Shown here: positions 51,251 to 64,000 of the stretch, piece after piece
Layout: the number at the start of each line of letters is the position of its first letter
How positions within the stretch are numbered: the stretch's first letter is position 1
Origin: Polyodon spathula
Lineage: Eukaryota > Chordata > Actinopteri > Acipenseriformes > Polyodontidae
DNA length: 64,000 bases
Assembly: GCF_017654505.1 (NCBI RefSeq)
Contig: NC_054534.1
Span: 15,695,693-15,759,692 of the forward strand
Reading direction: 5' to 3'
Made by a program: the position numbers and the translations under genes
Notes under the pieces: model-generated
The model's database searches: none
Told to the model about the DNA's origin: nothing
What the model saw: only the letters and a program-made list of their open reading frames with translations

Positions 51251-51475
51251 CTTGCTATTTGTTTATTTATTTATTTATTTTTTCTTATAGCGATGAAACC
51301 CCGAAGAAAAATACAAAATACTTCCTCATATTCTTTTCCAGGGTTTCTCCAACACGGTATTCACAGTTCGGGTTGTTAAAGGATAACGTGTTTGTTTAGG
51401 AGGCTGAATAGAGGCTGTGAGTAGGGGCGGAGCGTGCGCGCGCAGGCACACAGCAGGCAGTCAGGCATGAAGAGA
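51251..51475 (-). promoter_or_regulatory. PLPPR1: candidate PLPPR1 promoter and noncoding first exon
   Basis: The start-codon exon needs an upstream noncoding exon. On the minus strand a strong donor, CAAG/GTAAGTG, is found at 51250/51251. Upstream of it at 51425-51450 is the most CpG-dense patch seen nearby, with an Sp1-type GGGGCGG and a run of alternating GCGC. No TATA box is evident. This would fit a GC-box neuronal promoter and a first exon ending at 51251, with an intron of about 26.5 kb. It is inference: there is no transcript evidence, and (TTTA)n repeats fall inside the proposed exon. A second donor-like site at 62812 is an alternative. Confidence 0.35.
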
Positions 51476-51479
51476 AAGA

Positions 51480-52690
51480 GACAAATAGCCAAGCTTCTGT
51501 GCAATGGGTTAGCACCGATATTAATCAAGATCCGTATTGTAAAAAGGGAACATTCAGGGCTGGCACGCAGAGACTGATACTACTCTAGTGACCTGTTCTT
51601 ACAACCTCAGCTCCCTCCCATCTTGCCTGTGATTTCAACGAAGCCCACAAGTACTCTGAAAGTTTAGAGTCCACTACCGTAGGCTCAGAGTTAGGAGTTC
51701 AAGAACCTTGTCAAAGTGAAAGGAATAAGCAAAAAAAAAAAAACTGTATGCAGATATTTAAGTCAATTTAAAGCCCTATACCCAGTGATGACAATTGATG
51801 TATACTATTATGAATAGGGAAAACATGTACACATTTGATATATTTTTCTGAAGGCTTTCAACCAACGAACTGTTATCTGTGCTTGAGATGAGACTTGTTT
51901 AATGAATCCCATGCACAGAATAGGAGTTATGTGCTGTTCTAGCCGTCATTAATTTTGTTATCATATCATTATTAATGTAAGTAGAGGTGCAACACCATAC
52001 TAATATATTGTAGATCTAATTTCCATCCTTTATTATTGAAAAAGAATGAACTTAAAAACAGAGCAACGTTTCAGCCAAGCTGTAGTGAATCGACACAGCG
52101 CTCGCCATTAAAACACATTAGCACAGGACCTCAGTGAGTTCATTATTGATTTAATCATTCAAATTTAACAATTCAAATCAACTTCATGAAGTCTGTAAAC
52201 AAAACTATTGCGTTACAATACAAATGTTTAAAAATATGTATAATCATATATTTCAGTATTACCTTATTCACAACCCAATTTAATTCTATTTCCCAAACTT
52301 ATTAAAAGATCTTCATGGCTGCATATACCCAAAAAATGTTTGTGATTAATTAAATCAGTGTATTACCAAGCACAAGTATCCAATAGTGTATCTATTAGGG
52401 AGAAAGCAGCTTAAGTCATATTCTTAATTGAGTCCCTTTAGGGCTCAGGCGATCCAATGTAAAATTCCAGAAAGCTTAGCCAACCTTGTGCTTGTGAGCT
52501 CCTGTATCTTGGTGTAAGGTATCAATTGAAAACATTAAAGCAGTAGGGAAATATAATATAGTTTAGAAGAGAGAGAAGAGTGAAAAAAATGAAGCTAGAC
52601 ACCCTTAAACTGCATAAATACCTTAATCCCATAACCACAGGTCTGGTTTGTAAAGCAGGGAACAGCCACATTGTACAGCATTGCAAAAAT
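51480..52690. other. upstream DNA, no recognised gene
   Basis: If the proposed promoter is right, this is 5' flanking sequence. No coding was recognised. Confidence 0.4.
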
Positions 52691-52693
52691 CTG

Positions 52694-54323
<1,630 letters not shown>

Positions 54324-55194
54324 CCTGAACACTTAAAATAAAGAAAATAATTATAATGAAGGGATGAAATGCAGGAAAAGCTCAATAATATACAGTAGAT
54401 ATTTTTAAAAAATGTAAGTGGAAAGGTTACCGCATCACGCTGGAAAATATTTTATTCGTGAACTACAATAAACCAATGTTGTTGCATGACCAGCTGATAA
54501 TATGTTCTGACTTCAGCCAAAGAAGCAGGCACTGTAATTTAAAATGTTACCATAAAAAAACAGTACATGAAGCATGGGTTTTGTACTAAAGCTGCTCCAG
54601 GAAAAACAGTTTATTACTTAAACTGTCCATTTTAAGAACAGTACAACAGAACACATATAAATACTTGGGACTGTAATTAGCAACTTTACTGAAAAAAATA
54701 AATAAACATTTAGCAAATTAAAAATTAAATCTACCGCAGCTTATTTGATTGCAGTCGAAAACCTGCCATTCACTAAACTTAGCTTTCAGATTGTTATAAT
54801 GAAAAGAAGGGTTTGGAAATATTTCAGATATATGACACTGTGTTTACTGTGGTGTATTTAATATCGAAACAACAGAACAAACTCACTGAAACAAGAAATG
54901 GTTACATGTACAGTAAAGATATAAGAGCTGGCTGTGTTGCATGCTCTCCGGACTCCACTAACACCGAGCATGCGAGTTGCAGTAGGCTATTTCCCATTAC
55001 AACTGGACACAGTTCCCTACATAACAATTGCAAAATATCTCAAATATGAAATGGGAAGCTCATTGCAGTCATCAGCTGCACAGATTACCTAATCAACAGA
55101 ATGAGGCAACAAACAAGTGAGTACTAACGTAAGTTACTGTTTTAGTATCACTATAGTGTCTTAACAAGTTGTTATATTTTAAGTAGTTGAATAT

Positions 55195-55315
55195 GGTAGC
55201 AACCAACTTGCTCTTGAAGTTGCACCCAACAACTGCATTTGGAGACCAAATTTTTTTGGCCTAAGAGCCATTGGCTCCTAAGACAAAAATTTAGTCTGGA
55301 GCCCTGTCTAGGCTG
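55195..55315. repeat. dispersed repeat fragment with hairpin
   Basis: The words TGCATTTGGAGACCAAATTT, GAGCCATTGGCTC and AGTCTGGAGCCCTG recall a common fish repeat. GAGCCATTGGCTC is itself a palindrome around the centre. Class unknown. Confidence 0.4.
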
Positions 55316-56826
55316 CTGGTTGACAAAAAAAACAACTGCATTTTCAGAATAAATAAATAGTTACTATTAGGTTAAACTGTGTTGTATATTTCTGTAGCCA
55401 ATCACTAGCTTTACATATGAATTCTAAGCAAAATTACACAACATCCTACACTTTGACTTAAGTTTAGTGGCCTTGTTGCCCTCTACAAATGTATTGAACT
55501 GAAGGCCATTTTGCCCTTCTTGTTGCAAATTTAGAGCCCTGGGTATGATTTTGTAGTTATTATTGTGTATGTCAGCTTTTAGGCTACACATATTATACAT
55601 TGACACTTTACAAAACCGTTTTTGAATAGAAGCATTACAAGAGCAAAATCATCACTCCTTGCCAGAAATCCAGCCCCTATAATTATTCTGTTGATGGTAA
55701 CCAATGGTTGACAAAGGTGCTGTGTCACCACAATGTATACACATAAACCTTGCAGATGGATAGTAATTGGTTCTGGGTAATTATAATCCATAGTTTCTTA
55801 TACTTATGCAAATTTGAAATTAGCCCAGACCATTACGCACCTGCATTTTTTACTTCCTGTAAATGCTTGTTAGAATCTAGCAGTTTTTTGACAATCATTT
55901 CTTTGGTGAAGCAAGTGCAAAAGCAATTGATTTGAAAGGATTTTTTTTTTCCAGTATATACAGTAATATAAAAACAACATAGTTGTAGGTTGGAGCAGTT
56001 AAATTACTGTTCAGAGTAGTTCTATACCATTATTTTATGTGTCTTTGCCTGTGCACTGCTTCAAAATGTTGTCCATAGTGTTTTGGCAAAATAAAACAAA
56101 AGGCAGACTGGTTGAACATTGCTTGCTGATAAGTTATTACACCTTGTAACTTTTTTTTATTAACTGTAATAGCCTTTATTCTCTTCACTGCTTTCACCCT
56201 TCACTCTTTAACTTGAATGATCTTATAATGGAGGTGAAGGTAGGACTTTCATTAAAGCAGAAATTAAATATGTAAAAAATGATATACTGATACGTACTCT
56301 AAGCACCTCACTGTCTGTAAATTTTAACCATGCAGGGCATGGCAGATTTGAGTATACAATACCAAATAAAAACTAACCCACTGTTTATTGCAGAAAAGCT
56401 TTCTTCATCAATGTTGTCTTTGGTACAATAATAATCTGTGACAGGACATGAAACAAACCATTAAAGAAGACTAAAGAAAGCAGGTATGTGTTGACATGTT
56501 TTATAAACTTATTAAAAATGTACAATGCCAAGTTAAATAAACAGTGTATGTCAAATAAAACCAATCCTAATTCCAATAATTTTAGTATGAAGAGAAATTA
56601 CTTATTGGTGTATTAAGTAATTAAGCATTAAATATGTGGTATTAATTCTATTGTGAATATTTTGACACATTTTAAACAAAGAGCTCTGGGATATTGTGCA
56701 TGCCAACAAATTGACTTCAAGTACCCCAAATTATTGTTGAGTATCAAGGGACCTCAATTCTGCAATAGGCACGTTTAATTAAAAGCACACAAACCTCATC
56801 AGCAATATTTGATGAGGAAACTCTAA

Positions 56827-57174
56827 ATGAAGTCAAGAGCTATTAACAAAGATTTTCTAAATCTATTGAGCAAATCACAGTTTTCAGGACACAGTTCGAG
56901 GGTGCATTTGGCAGGAGTTATATTAACTCTTCTGGTTGCTCAAGTCATCTCACAAGGTCTTCTTCATAAAAAGAACAAAACTAAGGAAATTGCTTACTTG
57001 GGTTTCCTTTTTCTATTAAAACAAACTAGTACCCTTGCTGAAACATTTGCACCGCATAGTAGAAAAAAAATCCTATTACCAAGAAGAGCCCTAGCAGAAC
57101 CATTACCAGTAATTGATGAATCTGAAACAAATACTGCAGTGGCACAGGTACTTGAGCTAAGAGGCAGTCATTAA
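56827..57174 (+). other. unidentified open frame, 115 codons
   Basis: Starting at an ATG, it encodes a basic N-terminus, a hydrophobic stretch near residues 27-46 (VHLAGVILTLLVAQVISQGL), and a lysine-rich middle. I do not recognise any family. A frame of this length can occur by chance in 64 kb, and no splice or promoter signals support it. Confidence 0.15.
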
Positions 57175-60100
57175 CTGCCAGGAAGGGTCTTTATTTCAGA
57201 TATAAAAACACACCAGTACTAGTATGTAACCATTATAATCATGTGACACACACCCCCTACACATAGAATACCCTTTTTGTTGTACCTTCAATTTTTGCTT
57301 TAATAACAAGCAACTGACTTCAAGATTGAATCAGCCCCAATGACAAAATAGTGAGGCAAACATGTTACAGTACCTGAGAAAATAAGTTTTTTTTTTTTTT
57401 AATTGTTTCTCTCAGAAACAGATACTTCCTGTAAATAGTTGTTGTATTATATCAACACTATACAAGCATTTTTACATTTTCCAGAGGATATAGTGAACCA
57501 TGGCATGAATGTGTCTAATATCATGGAAATATTTGCATGATCTTATGTAATAATGTAGTATTATTAGTGCTTTTACATTTTTTTTAAATTAATCAGAGCA
57601 TGTAAACAATCGATTCAAATATGACATTTTATGTTCATACTAATCTATAAAATACCAGGTAAAGACGGAGAGTTTTTATTTAATTTTTTCTCATACCGAA
57701 CATTTATTTAAAGTAAAAAAAAAAATGTTTAAAGTTTTGATTATTTAATCTATTAAATGTCCTTAATATAATAAACTCTACGTGTTACGAAAAGCTTTTA
57801 GGACATGTGAATTTAATGTCTAAAGTGAAATTGAATGCAAGGTCTTGGCTTTATTTTGTTTGGGAGTGACTAAAGGCTTCTGAGTAAAGGGTGTAAATAT
57901 TTTTCCATTGTTGATGGAGCTGGAATTTTTGATGTGTGATGGATGTGAAGCTTTAGACTTGTTAATTCCAAGTAGGCGGAGCCTATGAGCATATAACAAA
58001 TGTATTGCTCATCATAAACATAGCTGCAAGCTTCAATAGTGCTGTCACCACATTATTGCAGCATGTACTGTATACTCATTTTGACATTGTTTTGTATACA
58101 GAATCATGATACCAGGCTGTTTTACATAGAAAACAAATGTTTCTTCAAACATAGTATTATTTATCAAGACATTTGTGTACATTGGAGCCAGTAATGCATT
58201 TAAGATATTAATACAAATATATTTTACTGTACAGTACACTGCCTAGTTCTAAGTTCCAGAATCATCTTCATTATCAGAACATTTCTCACTAGCAAGATGA
58301 TTGCAGTAATTGCACCAATTGTATCCACTGGTTGGATGTGGTGTGGGGGAACTTTTCATTACCATCCTTCTTTCAGGGCTGGGTATTTAGTCATCATTCT
58401 CAATGCATGCCTCATCAGCAGTTATTTTTGTTAAGCTAATAGTGTCTTAGCATTCTAGGGTTCAAGACGCTTTACTATTTTATGTGTGTCTTTCCTTCTC
58501 CAAGAATGTAGACCTGTCAAAGTCACTGACAAAGTGACATCAGCTGCTGTGGGTGTAGTAGCATACCCCTGGAAAAGTAAATACTGTGTATCTGGGATAC
58601 AATGAACAGCTACAGCATTAGGCAAATTATCAAACTACTTCAGCGACAATGGTTGCGGTTGTTCTGGACAGTCTCCAACTACAATACAAAACTATGCTAT
58701 ATGTTGCTACATCATCAGGTTTGTAAGTGTCTGTATCTGCCAATAAGTTAATAAAGCTTGTAGCAGCTAGATGTATAGAACAATGTGGCCCATATTCATA
58801 AAGGTTACAGAGCAAACTATAGTTGTTGACAGAGACACTGCATAACATGCTAGATTGTAAAATGAGTATCACACCGAACATTTATTTTCATGTAGATATA
58901 TGCTACCATTTAAAAAAAAAAAAAAAAAAAAACAAACAAACAAACAAACAAAAAAAAACTAATTATACACTGAATTCAAACAATTAGAGCCTCGGCGAGG
59001 CATCCAGTGATGTACTTGAAACATCTTACCAATACAAATACCGGTGCCTGATCGTTTCATGTTTAGATGGTAGTGAGAATTTTAAAATTATTGGAAAAAG
59101 ATTTTAAAGTTTACATGTATATGGAATTTAGTTAGTTCTTCAAATGTTTGTGTAAAAAATACTCTCTCATTATGTTTTGACCTATTCAGTTTGCTTTTTG
59201 ATCTGCAATAGAATGGTACCTCACTGAAACGGGAGTGCATTGAAAAAGCACCTCATTTTAATAGGGTGATAAGATTATATTTTCAACCCTCAAGCTTTTA
59301 CATGCTGACAAACTGAGAACATCATGTAGTGCATTAAATAATCGAATTTGAGAAACAGGTTAATAAATTGCTTCATTTTACCAAAGCATATTGAATTTCA
59401 GTGAATGAAGCCCTAGAACACAGTTTTAAAAAGGTTTTGCTACACAGCACTATTTTCTGTTTGGGTTAATCCTTCCTCTATGGGCATTACCTGATAGATA
59501 TGTGGTCTTGTCTTTTATTAAGAGTCCTTTCCATTGTGTTGGAACTCATTCATTGTCATTGTAGTAAATTATCTAGTAGGTGATTTGCAGAAGACACCTA
59601 TTTTTGCACTGCAGGCCCTCTGGTACTGCACAGGTGGAGGTACTAGGATAAAGAAAATAGGGGGTAAAAATAGGATCTGAGTTTGTTTGGGATAGTAAGA
59701 TTCTGGCAAATCATTTATTTTTTATTTTTATTATTTACACAAAAGCTTGTTAGATTCTGTAGTTAGATTAAAAACGACTAAACAGCTTAGTAAGTTTGAG
59801 AGAAAGTCCTTTAGTGTGTATTGAAAATGTACTATAACAGGTATTATATGGCAATTTCATAAAAACAAATATCTACCTGCTAAATTAGATGGGTATTTAA
59901 CATTCAATATATCCCTTGACATTAAGATTAAACATTTTCTGATTGAACATTTTTCAGAAAATCAGAAGCAAGCACTTAAAGGTGACCGATAAAATAATTT
60001 TAGTATTTGCTTGAAAAAAGATGAATAAACAGTTATGTATTTTGTCCACCCTTTTCTGATGACTGACAGTTGAAATACATTTATAACCACACAGCTCAGG

Positions 60101-62766
60101 AGGGCTCCAGTTGAATACATTTTGGTAATTGAGCAGAATGATCCTTTAACTGCTCCAGGAATATCACTGTTATTTGGGTAATGATAAAATGTGTATTTGC
60201 TTTTTTCAACCATTCTCCAACTGAACACTCCCAGCACAAAATGCTATGTATTTTCACAAACAACTTATTTGCAGAGTCAGATGGACAGATGAACTAAAGG
60301 TGATTTATTATTTTTTTTTTACTGAATCTTATCTTGCTCATGAAATGCTTACACTAAAAAAAAAAGTACCTGGGCCATTCTTGCTGTACACCAGTTCATA
60401 CCAGCAGAGTTCCATGCTACAAACAATAAACAGACAGTTATCCATTACTGGGTTTATATCTCTCAGGGGAATGCAATCTGCACACTCCTTGTAGGTTTTT
60501 TGATAAGTCTGCTGTACTAGAATCCACTTTCCATTGTCAATATAATAGTCCATTTAATCTTGTTAGTATTGATTGGGCATTCTCTGTTTCTCAAGTTGGG
60601 TTTTCCTAGACTTCTCTGCAAATGACTATTCTGTGGTTGCTATGGTAATGCTGGCGAGTGAAAGCATGTATGTTTCAGGGGCCCAGGCTCTAAATCAATG
60701 TGTCGCCAGCCATGGTTGGAGCATTGTGTTTTGAAAATGAGGCACCAGAGAATAGCTTGTAACCCCAGAGTAGAGAGGTTTGTGTAACTCTATTGGTGTT
60801 TCACATTCATAATTCAAACAAGAGGGATAACAATGATGAGTATTATAGTTCAAATATATATATACATAGCATATTCTTTAAGAAATAATGAATAATTGTA
60901 ATTATATTCTTCAATCAAGATAAACACTGAAAATAAATACAGTGAGCTGCATTTGCACAGGACAAAGACCAACATAATAAACCAGTCACTGTTGACTGTT
61001 TGCTGTTGTAATGTAAAATTTAGGAAACTGGTATCTACTAATTTAGCCCATTGTGTAATTATATATCAGAGATAGAACTGGGAAGTGTATTAAAACCCCC
61101 ACTTTCTTTTTTAATAATTTGCATTATGTTGCAATCAACCGGAAAAATAGTTACAGCATGAACAATAGTTTTATTCTGTATAGATTGTTTTGCTGTATAT
61201 CAGTTAGAAAACACTGGGTCTGTCAATGGCAAGTCATGCCATTTTAAACTAATATAAAAATATATTATTCTGCAATATTGTTGAGCAAATGAATGGTAAG
61301 CATATTTTGTGTTTAATTAACTACAGTATTTTTGTTAAGTAACATAATCCAGTATTTAACATGTTGGTCAAGGTTATATATTTCAGCTTATTTCATTACT
61401 ATTTAATGAAATAATGGCCTGCATATAAGGCCTGCATCCAGTTTTGCCACTGAGTTCCAATAGCGTTTAGGTTAGCTGTTCATATCAGAATGGAAAAGAT
61501 TCTCACTGTGCTTTGAAATCATAAAATACATTTAAGGGAAAATTCCTGAACCTCGATGGCAAAGCTTGTGAATAAAAAACTAGTTTGAAATTGAAAGCAA
61601 TAACCTCTAGCACTTTCATAAGCATTACTACTGGCCAGGCAATTTATTTGCTGGTCCTGTTAAATGAATGCAATGTAATTTGCCTATATAACTCCAAAGC
61701 AATTCTCGTTGCACACACACTTAGCCATGTCTATCCATCAGGTTTTACTTAATGTTTTCTTTTTTTCTTCCATTCCTTTACCCTCGTCTTTCCCAAAGAA
61801 AAGATGTCTGCTTGCAATGAATACTATGAGCTGCTATAAATAACCTGCACTAAAGATGTAGCCATGGTAACAACAGGGCTTCAAAACTGATGTGTTTGAA
61901 GCATGTTGGATGTTTGTCTAAAGAGAAAAATGGCATTTGACATTCTATTTTGTAAAATCTTTGTGATGGATTACATTACAATACTTTTTTATTGCAATTG
62001 TTTTAATGGCTTTGTTTCAGAAACTACATTGTGCAATATACCATTGAGAATAATTACAATAATTAGTAATAATCAGCAGCTAAGAAAACCTTATCACACA
62101 TAGAATGCCTTGTCATGAATACTGTTAATTTGAAATGCACTTAGCAAAACATGAATGCTTTTGTTTTTCCCTTTTTTAGTAGCTAAAGTCTCTTATAAGC
62201 GAAAGCTAAAGTCGCTTATAACAAGAACAAGAAATGCGTATTCAGCATATTTAGAGTACCAGTATTACAATAAAATAAAAAAAAATATTTTAACTACAAC
62301 CTATTCTCCAATCAATGATTTAGCCCTATTACCAGGCACCATGGGCGCCATCACCACAGGGGCCAAGAGGGTCATGCCCCCCAACTAAATAAAGCTGCCT
62401 ATATTTTTGTAAATGCCCTCTAGGCATTCCATGTTTGCAAGATGCATTAGCAAAATCTCGAAAAATATAGTAAGATACGAAATGAAGACAGCTAAATTCT
62501 AGAAAAAGAATGTTCCATTCTTGGTGCCAAAAGTCATTGTCTTGTAAAGTAATTGTCAGTATCAACGTTTATGGACTTTTTAAAATTGATCTGGCTTAAA
62601 GAGGGAAATTCTATGAGCTATTCACAAAACTGTAAATCATTGAAACGCACTGCCCCCAGTAGTTGACTAATATAAATATAGATATATATAAAAGTATTTT
62701 AATACTAAAACGCGTTATTGGATTTATTGCACAAGTAAATATCCAATGATTAATACACATGTGGAG

Positions 62767-62771
<5 letters not shown>

Positions 62772-62806
<35 letters not shown>
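62772..62806. repeat. A35 homopolymer
   Basis: An unbroken run of 35 A. No SINE or LINE body was recognised beside it, so it may be a plain microsatellite or the tail of an unrecognised retrocopy. Confidence 0.85.
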
Positions 62807-62808
<2 letters not shown>

Positions 62809-62943
62809 CTTCACTTACCTAAGAAAATTAGAATACTGTTATAACTTGTTTAAACAAAACTACATTGATAATAAGTAGGCTATCCTGCTGCAGTCGCGGG
62901 TCTGTGCTAATTTTAATTGAGACATCGGTCGTGTTCTTATTAG

Positions 62944-63060
62944 GGATGCAGCAAATCCAAGTTTTGGGATTCAGCTGAATACCGAATGCATCTCAAAAGA
63001 TTCGTCCGAATATCGAACCAAATACTGAATCCTACAAAAACTGTCAATAAATCTGAGGGA
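62944..63060 (+). mobile_element. hAT-type terminal fragment
   Basis: TAGGGATGCAGCAAATCC followed by GGATTCAGCTGAATACCGAAT and several GAATRYYGAA words resembles a hAT end known from many fish. No other end or coding seen. Confidence 0.5.
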
Positions 63061-63336
63061 AATTGTTGAATGAAAAACAGACTGGCAGCTACTAACAAGG
63101 GACGAGCACAGTCTATTGTTTTGAGCCTTTTAGTTCATAGCATTTTTATTACCAAATGGAAATATATCCCTGAATAATATTTCAGTTTGAAAAGTACAAA
63201 ATTTACTGCTAGCCCTCTCCCCCACAAACAGAAAACTGTTTACTTTACCTTTACGAGAAAGGAAAGCTGCATCTTTGCCGTAATCCACTATATTTTCTTT
63301 AATTACGTTTCAACCTGTGTCAACTGATCTGAAAGT

Positions 63337-63790
63337 AGGGTTGCCAACAGGCTCCAGAATCTCAGGACACTTAAAGGAAAGTCAGTTCCCTTTCAATTCG
63401 AAGACGACCACCACTACATTAGGTATGGGATATTCGGGTAGGTATTGCTGAGCTCTCTATACCAGAGCTGCCGAAAGGCCCCTTCCTGGGATGACACACT
63501 CGGTCCCGCCCACTGAGGGAATAAAACCATCTCTCACAGGAAGATCCTCCTCTTTTTCCCTCTCAAGATTTTAGACCTCTATGTTGAACTGAGCGTCATG
63601 ATAAAAAAGAGCTTTTTGAGTCAGTTGTATTTCCCTTGCATTTGTGCTGAAAGCCGGCTTGCCACTTTCCTGGAATCAACGACTTAAAAAAGACAGAGTC
63701 CTTTATTGCCTTTCTGTCTTTCAGCGGCCTTGTGTGTTAGGCCGCTCTTTATATCCGTCTGTCTTATGTGAGCGACTGCCTGTGATATAA
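63337..63790. repeat. conserved dispersed repeat, probably a retroelement terminus
   Basis: This block is less AT-rich than its surroundings and includes TTCCCTTTCAATTCGAAGAC, CTATACCAGAGCTGCCGAAA and AGGCCGCTCTTTATATCCGT. I recall similar wording from fish repeats, possibly terminal repeats of a DIRS/Ngaro or LTR element. The assignment is uncertain, and no coding is included. Confidence 0.35.
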
Positions 63791-64000
63791 TCAGGTTGAA
63801 TCAAATAACTCTGATTCCAAAATCAATGCATCACTCTCGTTTGATAATCACAGACTTGGTGTGCATTACTGGCTGGGGGAGTTCATAGGCTAAATCCAGG
63901 AGTGTGATCCTCATTGGCCAAAAGATCTCTTACATTGTCTGACCCGACAGAGATTTAGACCCGATTTCTAGATTTAGAATTTTACGAACTGCAATTTCAA

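Larger units (their letters stand above)
54400..62940. other. long unassigned region
   Basis: About 8.5 kb of AT-rich, mostly unique-looking DNA. Within it are a dispersed-repeat fragment at 55195-55315 and A-rich runs at 58912-58965 and 62772. I found no exon with recognisable protein on either strand. One open frame of 115 codons at 56827-57174 is discussed separately. Confidence 0.5.

Noticed and set aside
62812..62830. Alternative minus-strand splice donor for PLPPR1 exon 1
   Set aside because: TTAG/GTAAGTG is a fair donor, but the upstream DNA is AT-rich, lacks a CpG patch and soon enters a hAT fragment. Kept only as an alternative to 51251.

Overview
This is a eukaryotic, vertebrate window: one protein-coding gene broken by very long introns, sitting in AT-rich DNA full of transposon remains and microsatellites. 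The transposon set (Tc1, piggyBac, hAT, pogo, a SCAN-bearing Gypsy element, CR1 and L2 LINEs, and a tRNA SINE with an L2-type tail) points to a ray-finned fish. The wording of the CR1 3' end and of several dispersed repeats resembles what I recall from sturgeon and paddlefish, so a non-teleost such as these is my best guess. That is inference, not proof.

The gene is PLPPR1 (phospholipid phosphatase-related protein 1, PRG-3), on the minus strand. Its start-codon exon lies at 24685-24783 and its second coding exon at 326-514. The intron between them is 24,170 bp. The remaining coding exons must lie left of position 1. Upstream of the start-codon exon there must be at least one more, noncoding, exon. 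The best candidate is a GC- and CpG-rich patch with a strong minus-strand splice donor at 51.25-51.47 kb, which would make intron 1 about 26.5 kb.

Layout inside intron 2 (about 0.5-24.7 kb): microsatellites, two piggyBac MITEs (4.26-4.78 and 6.98-7.56 kb), a pogo/Tigger remnant (6.24-6.98), a SCAN/zinc-knuckle/protease Gypsy remnant with its LTR (7.66-9.65), another piggyBac-type MITE (10.02-10.76), an hAT MITE with a perfect 8-bp target duplication (11.66-12.74), a 5'-truncated CR1 LINE (14.23-15.32), pogo-like debris (16.8-18.4) and decayed long-unit repeats (19.7-21.8).

Layout inside the presumed intron 1 (24.8-51.2 kb): a CR1 scrap joined to a Tc1 copy (25.36-26.61), a nearly full-length Tc1 element (29.66-31.26), a third piggyBac MITE (35.38-36.00) followed by half a Tc1 (36.07-36.75), an 18-copy 29-bp minisatellite (37.24-37.76), an LTR with a SINE inside it (39.90-40.47), a solo LTR with a 5-bp duplication (40.50-41.22), a ZBED-type hAT remnant (42.47-43.06), and a three-level nest: an L2 LINE tail split by a 3.1-kb hAT transposon, itself split by a 384-bp hAT MITE (44.27-47.88). 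Beyond 51.5 kb there is a further Tc1 copy (52.79-54.32), long unassigned DNA, and two more element ends near 63 kb.

All transposon genes seen are broken by stops or frameshifts, so none looks able to make its own transposase. No bacterial-type features (operons, ribosome binding sites, CRISPR) are present. I did not find a new biochemical system. The strongest results are the PLPPR1 gene model and the dated order of nested insertions.
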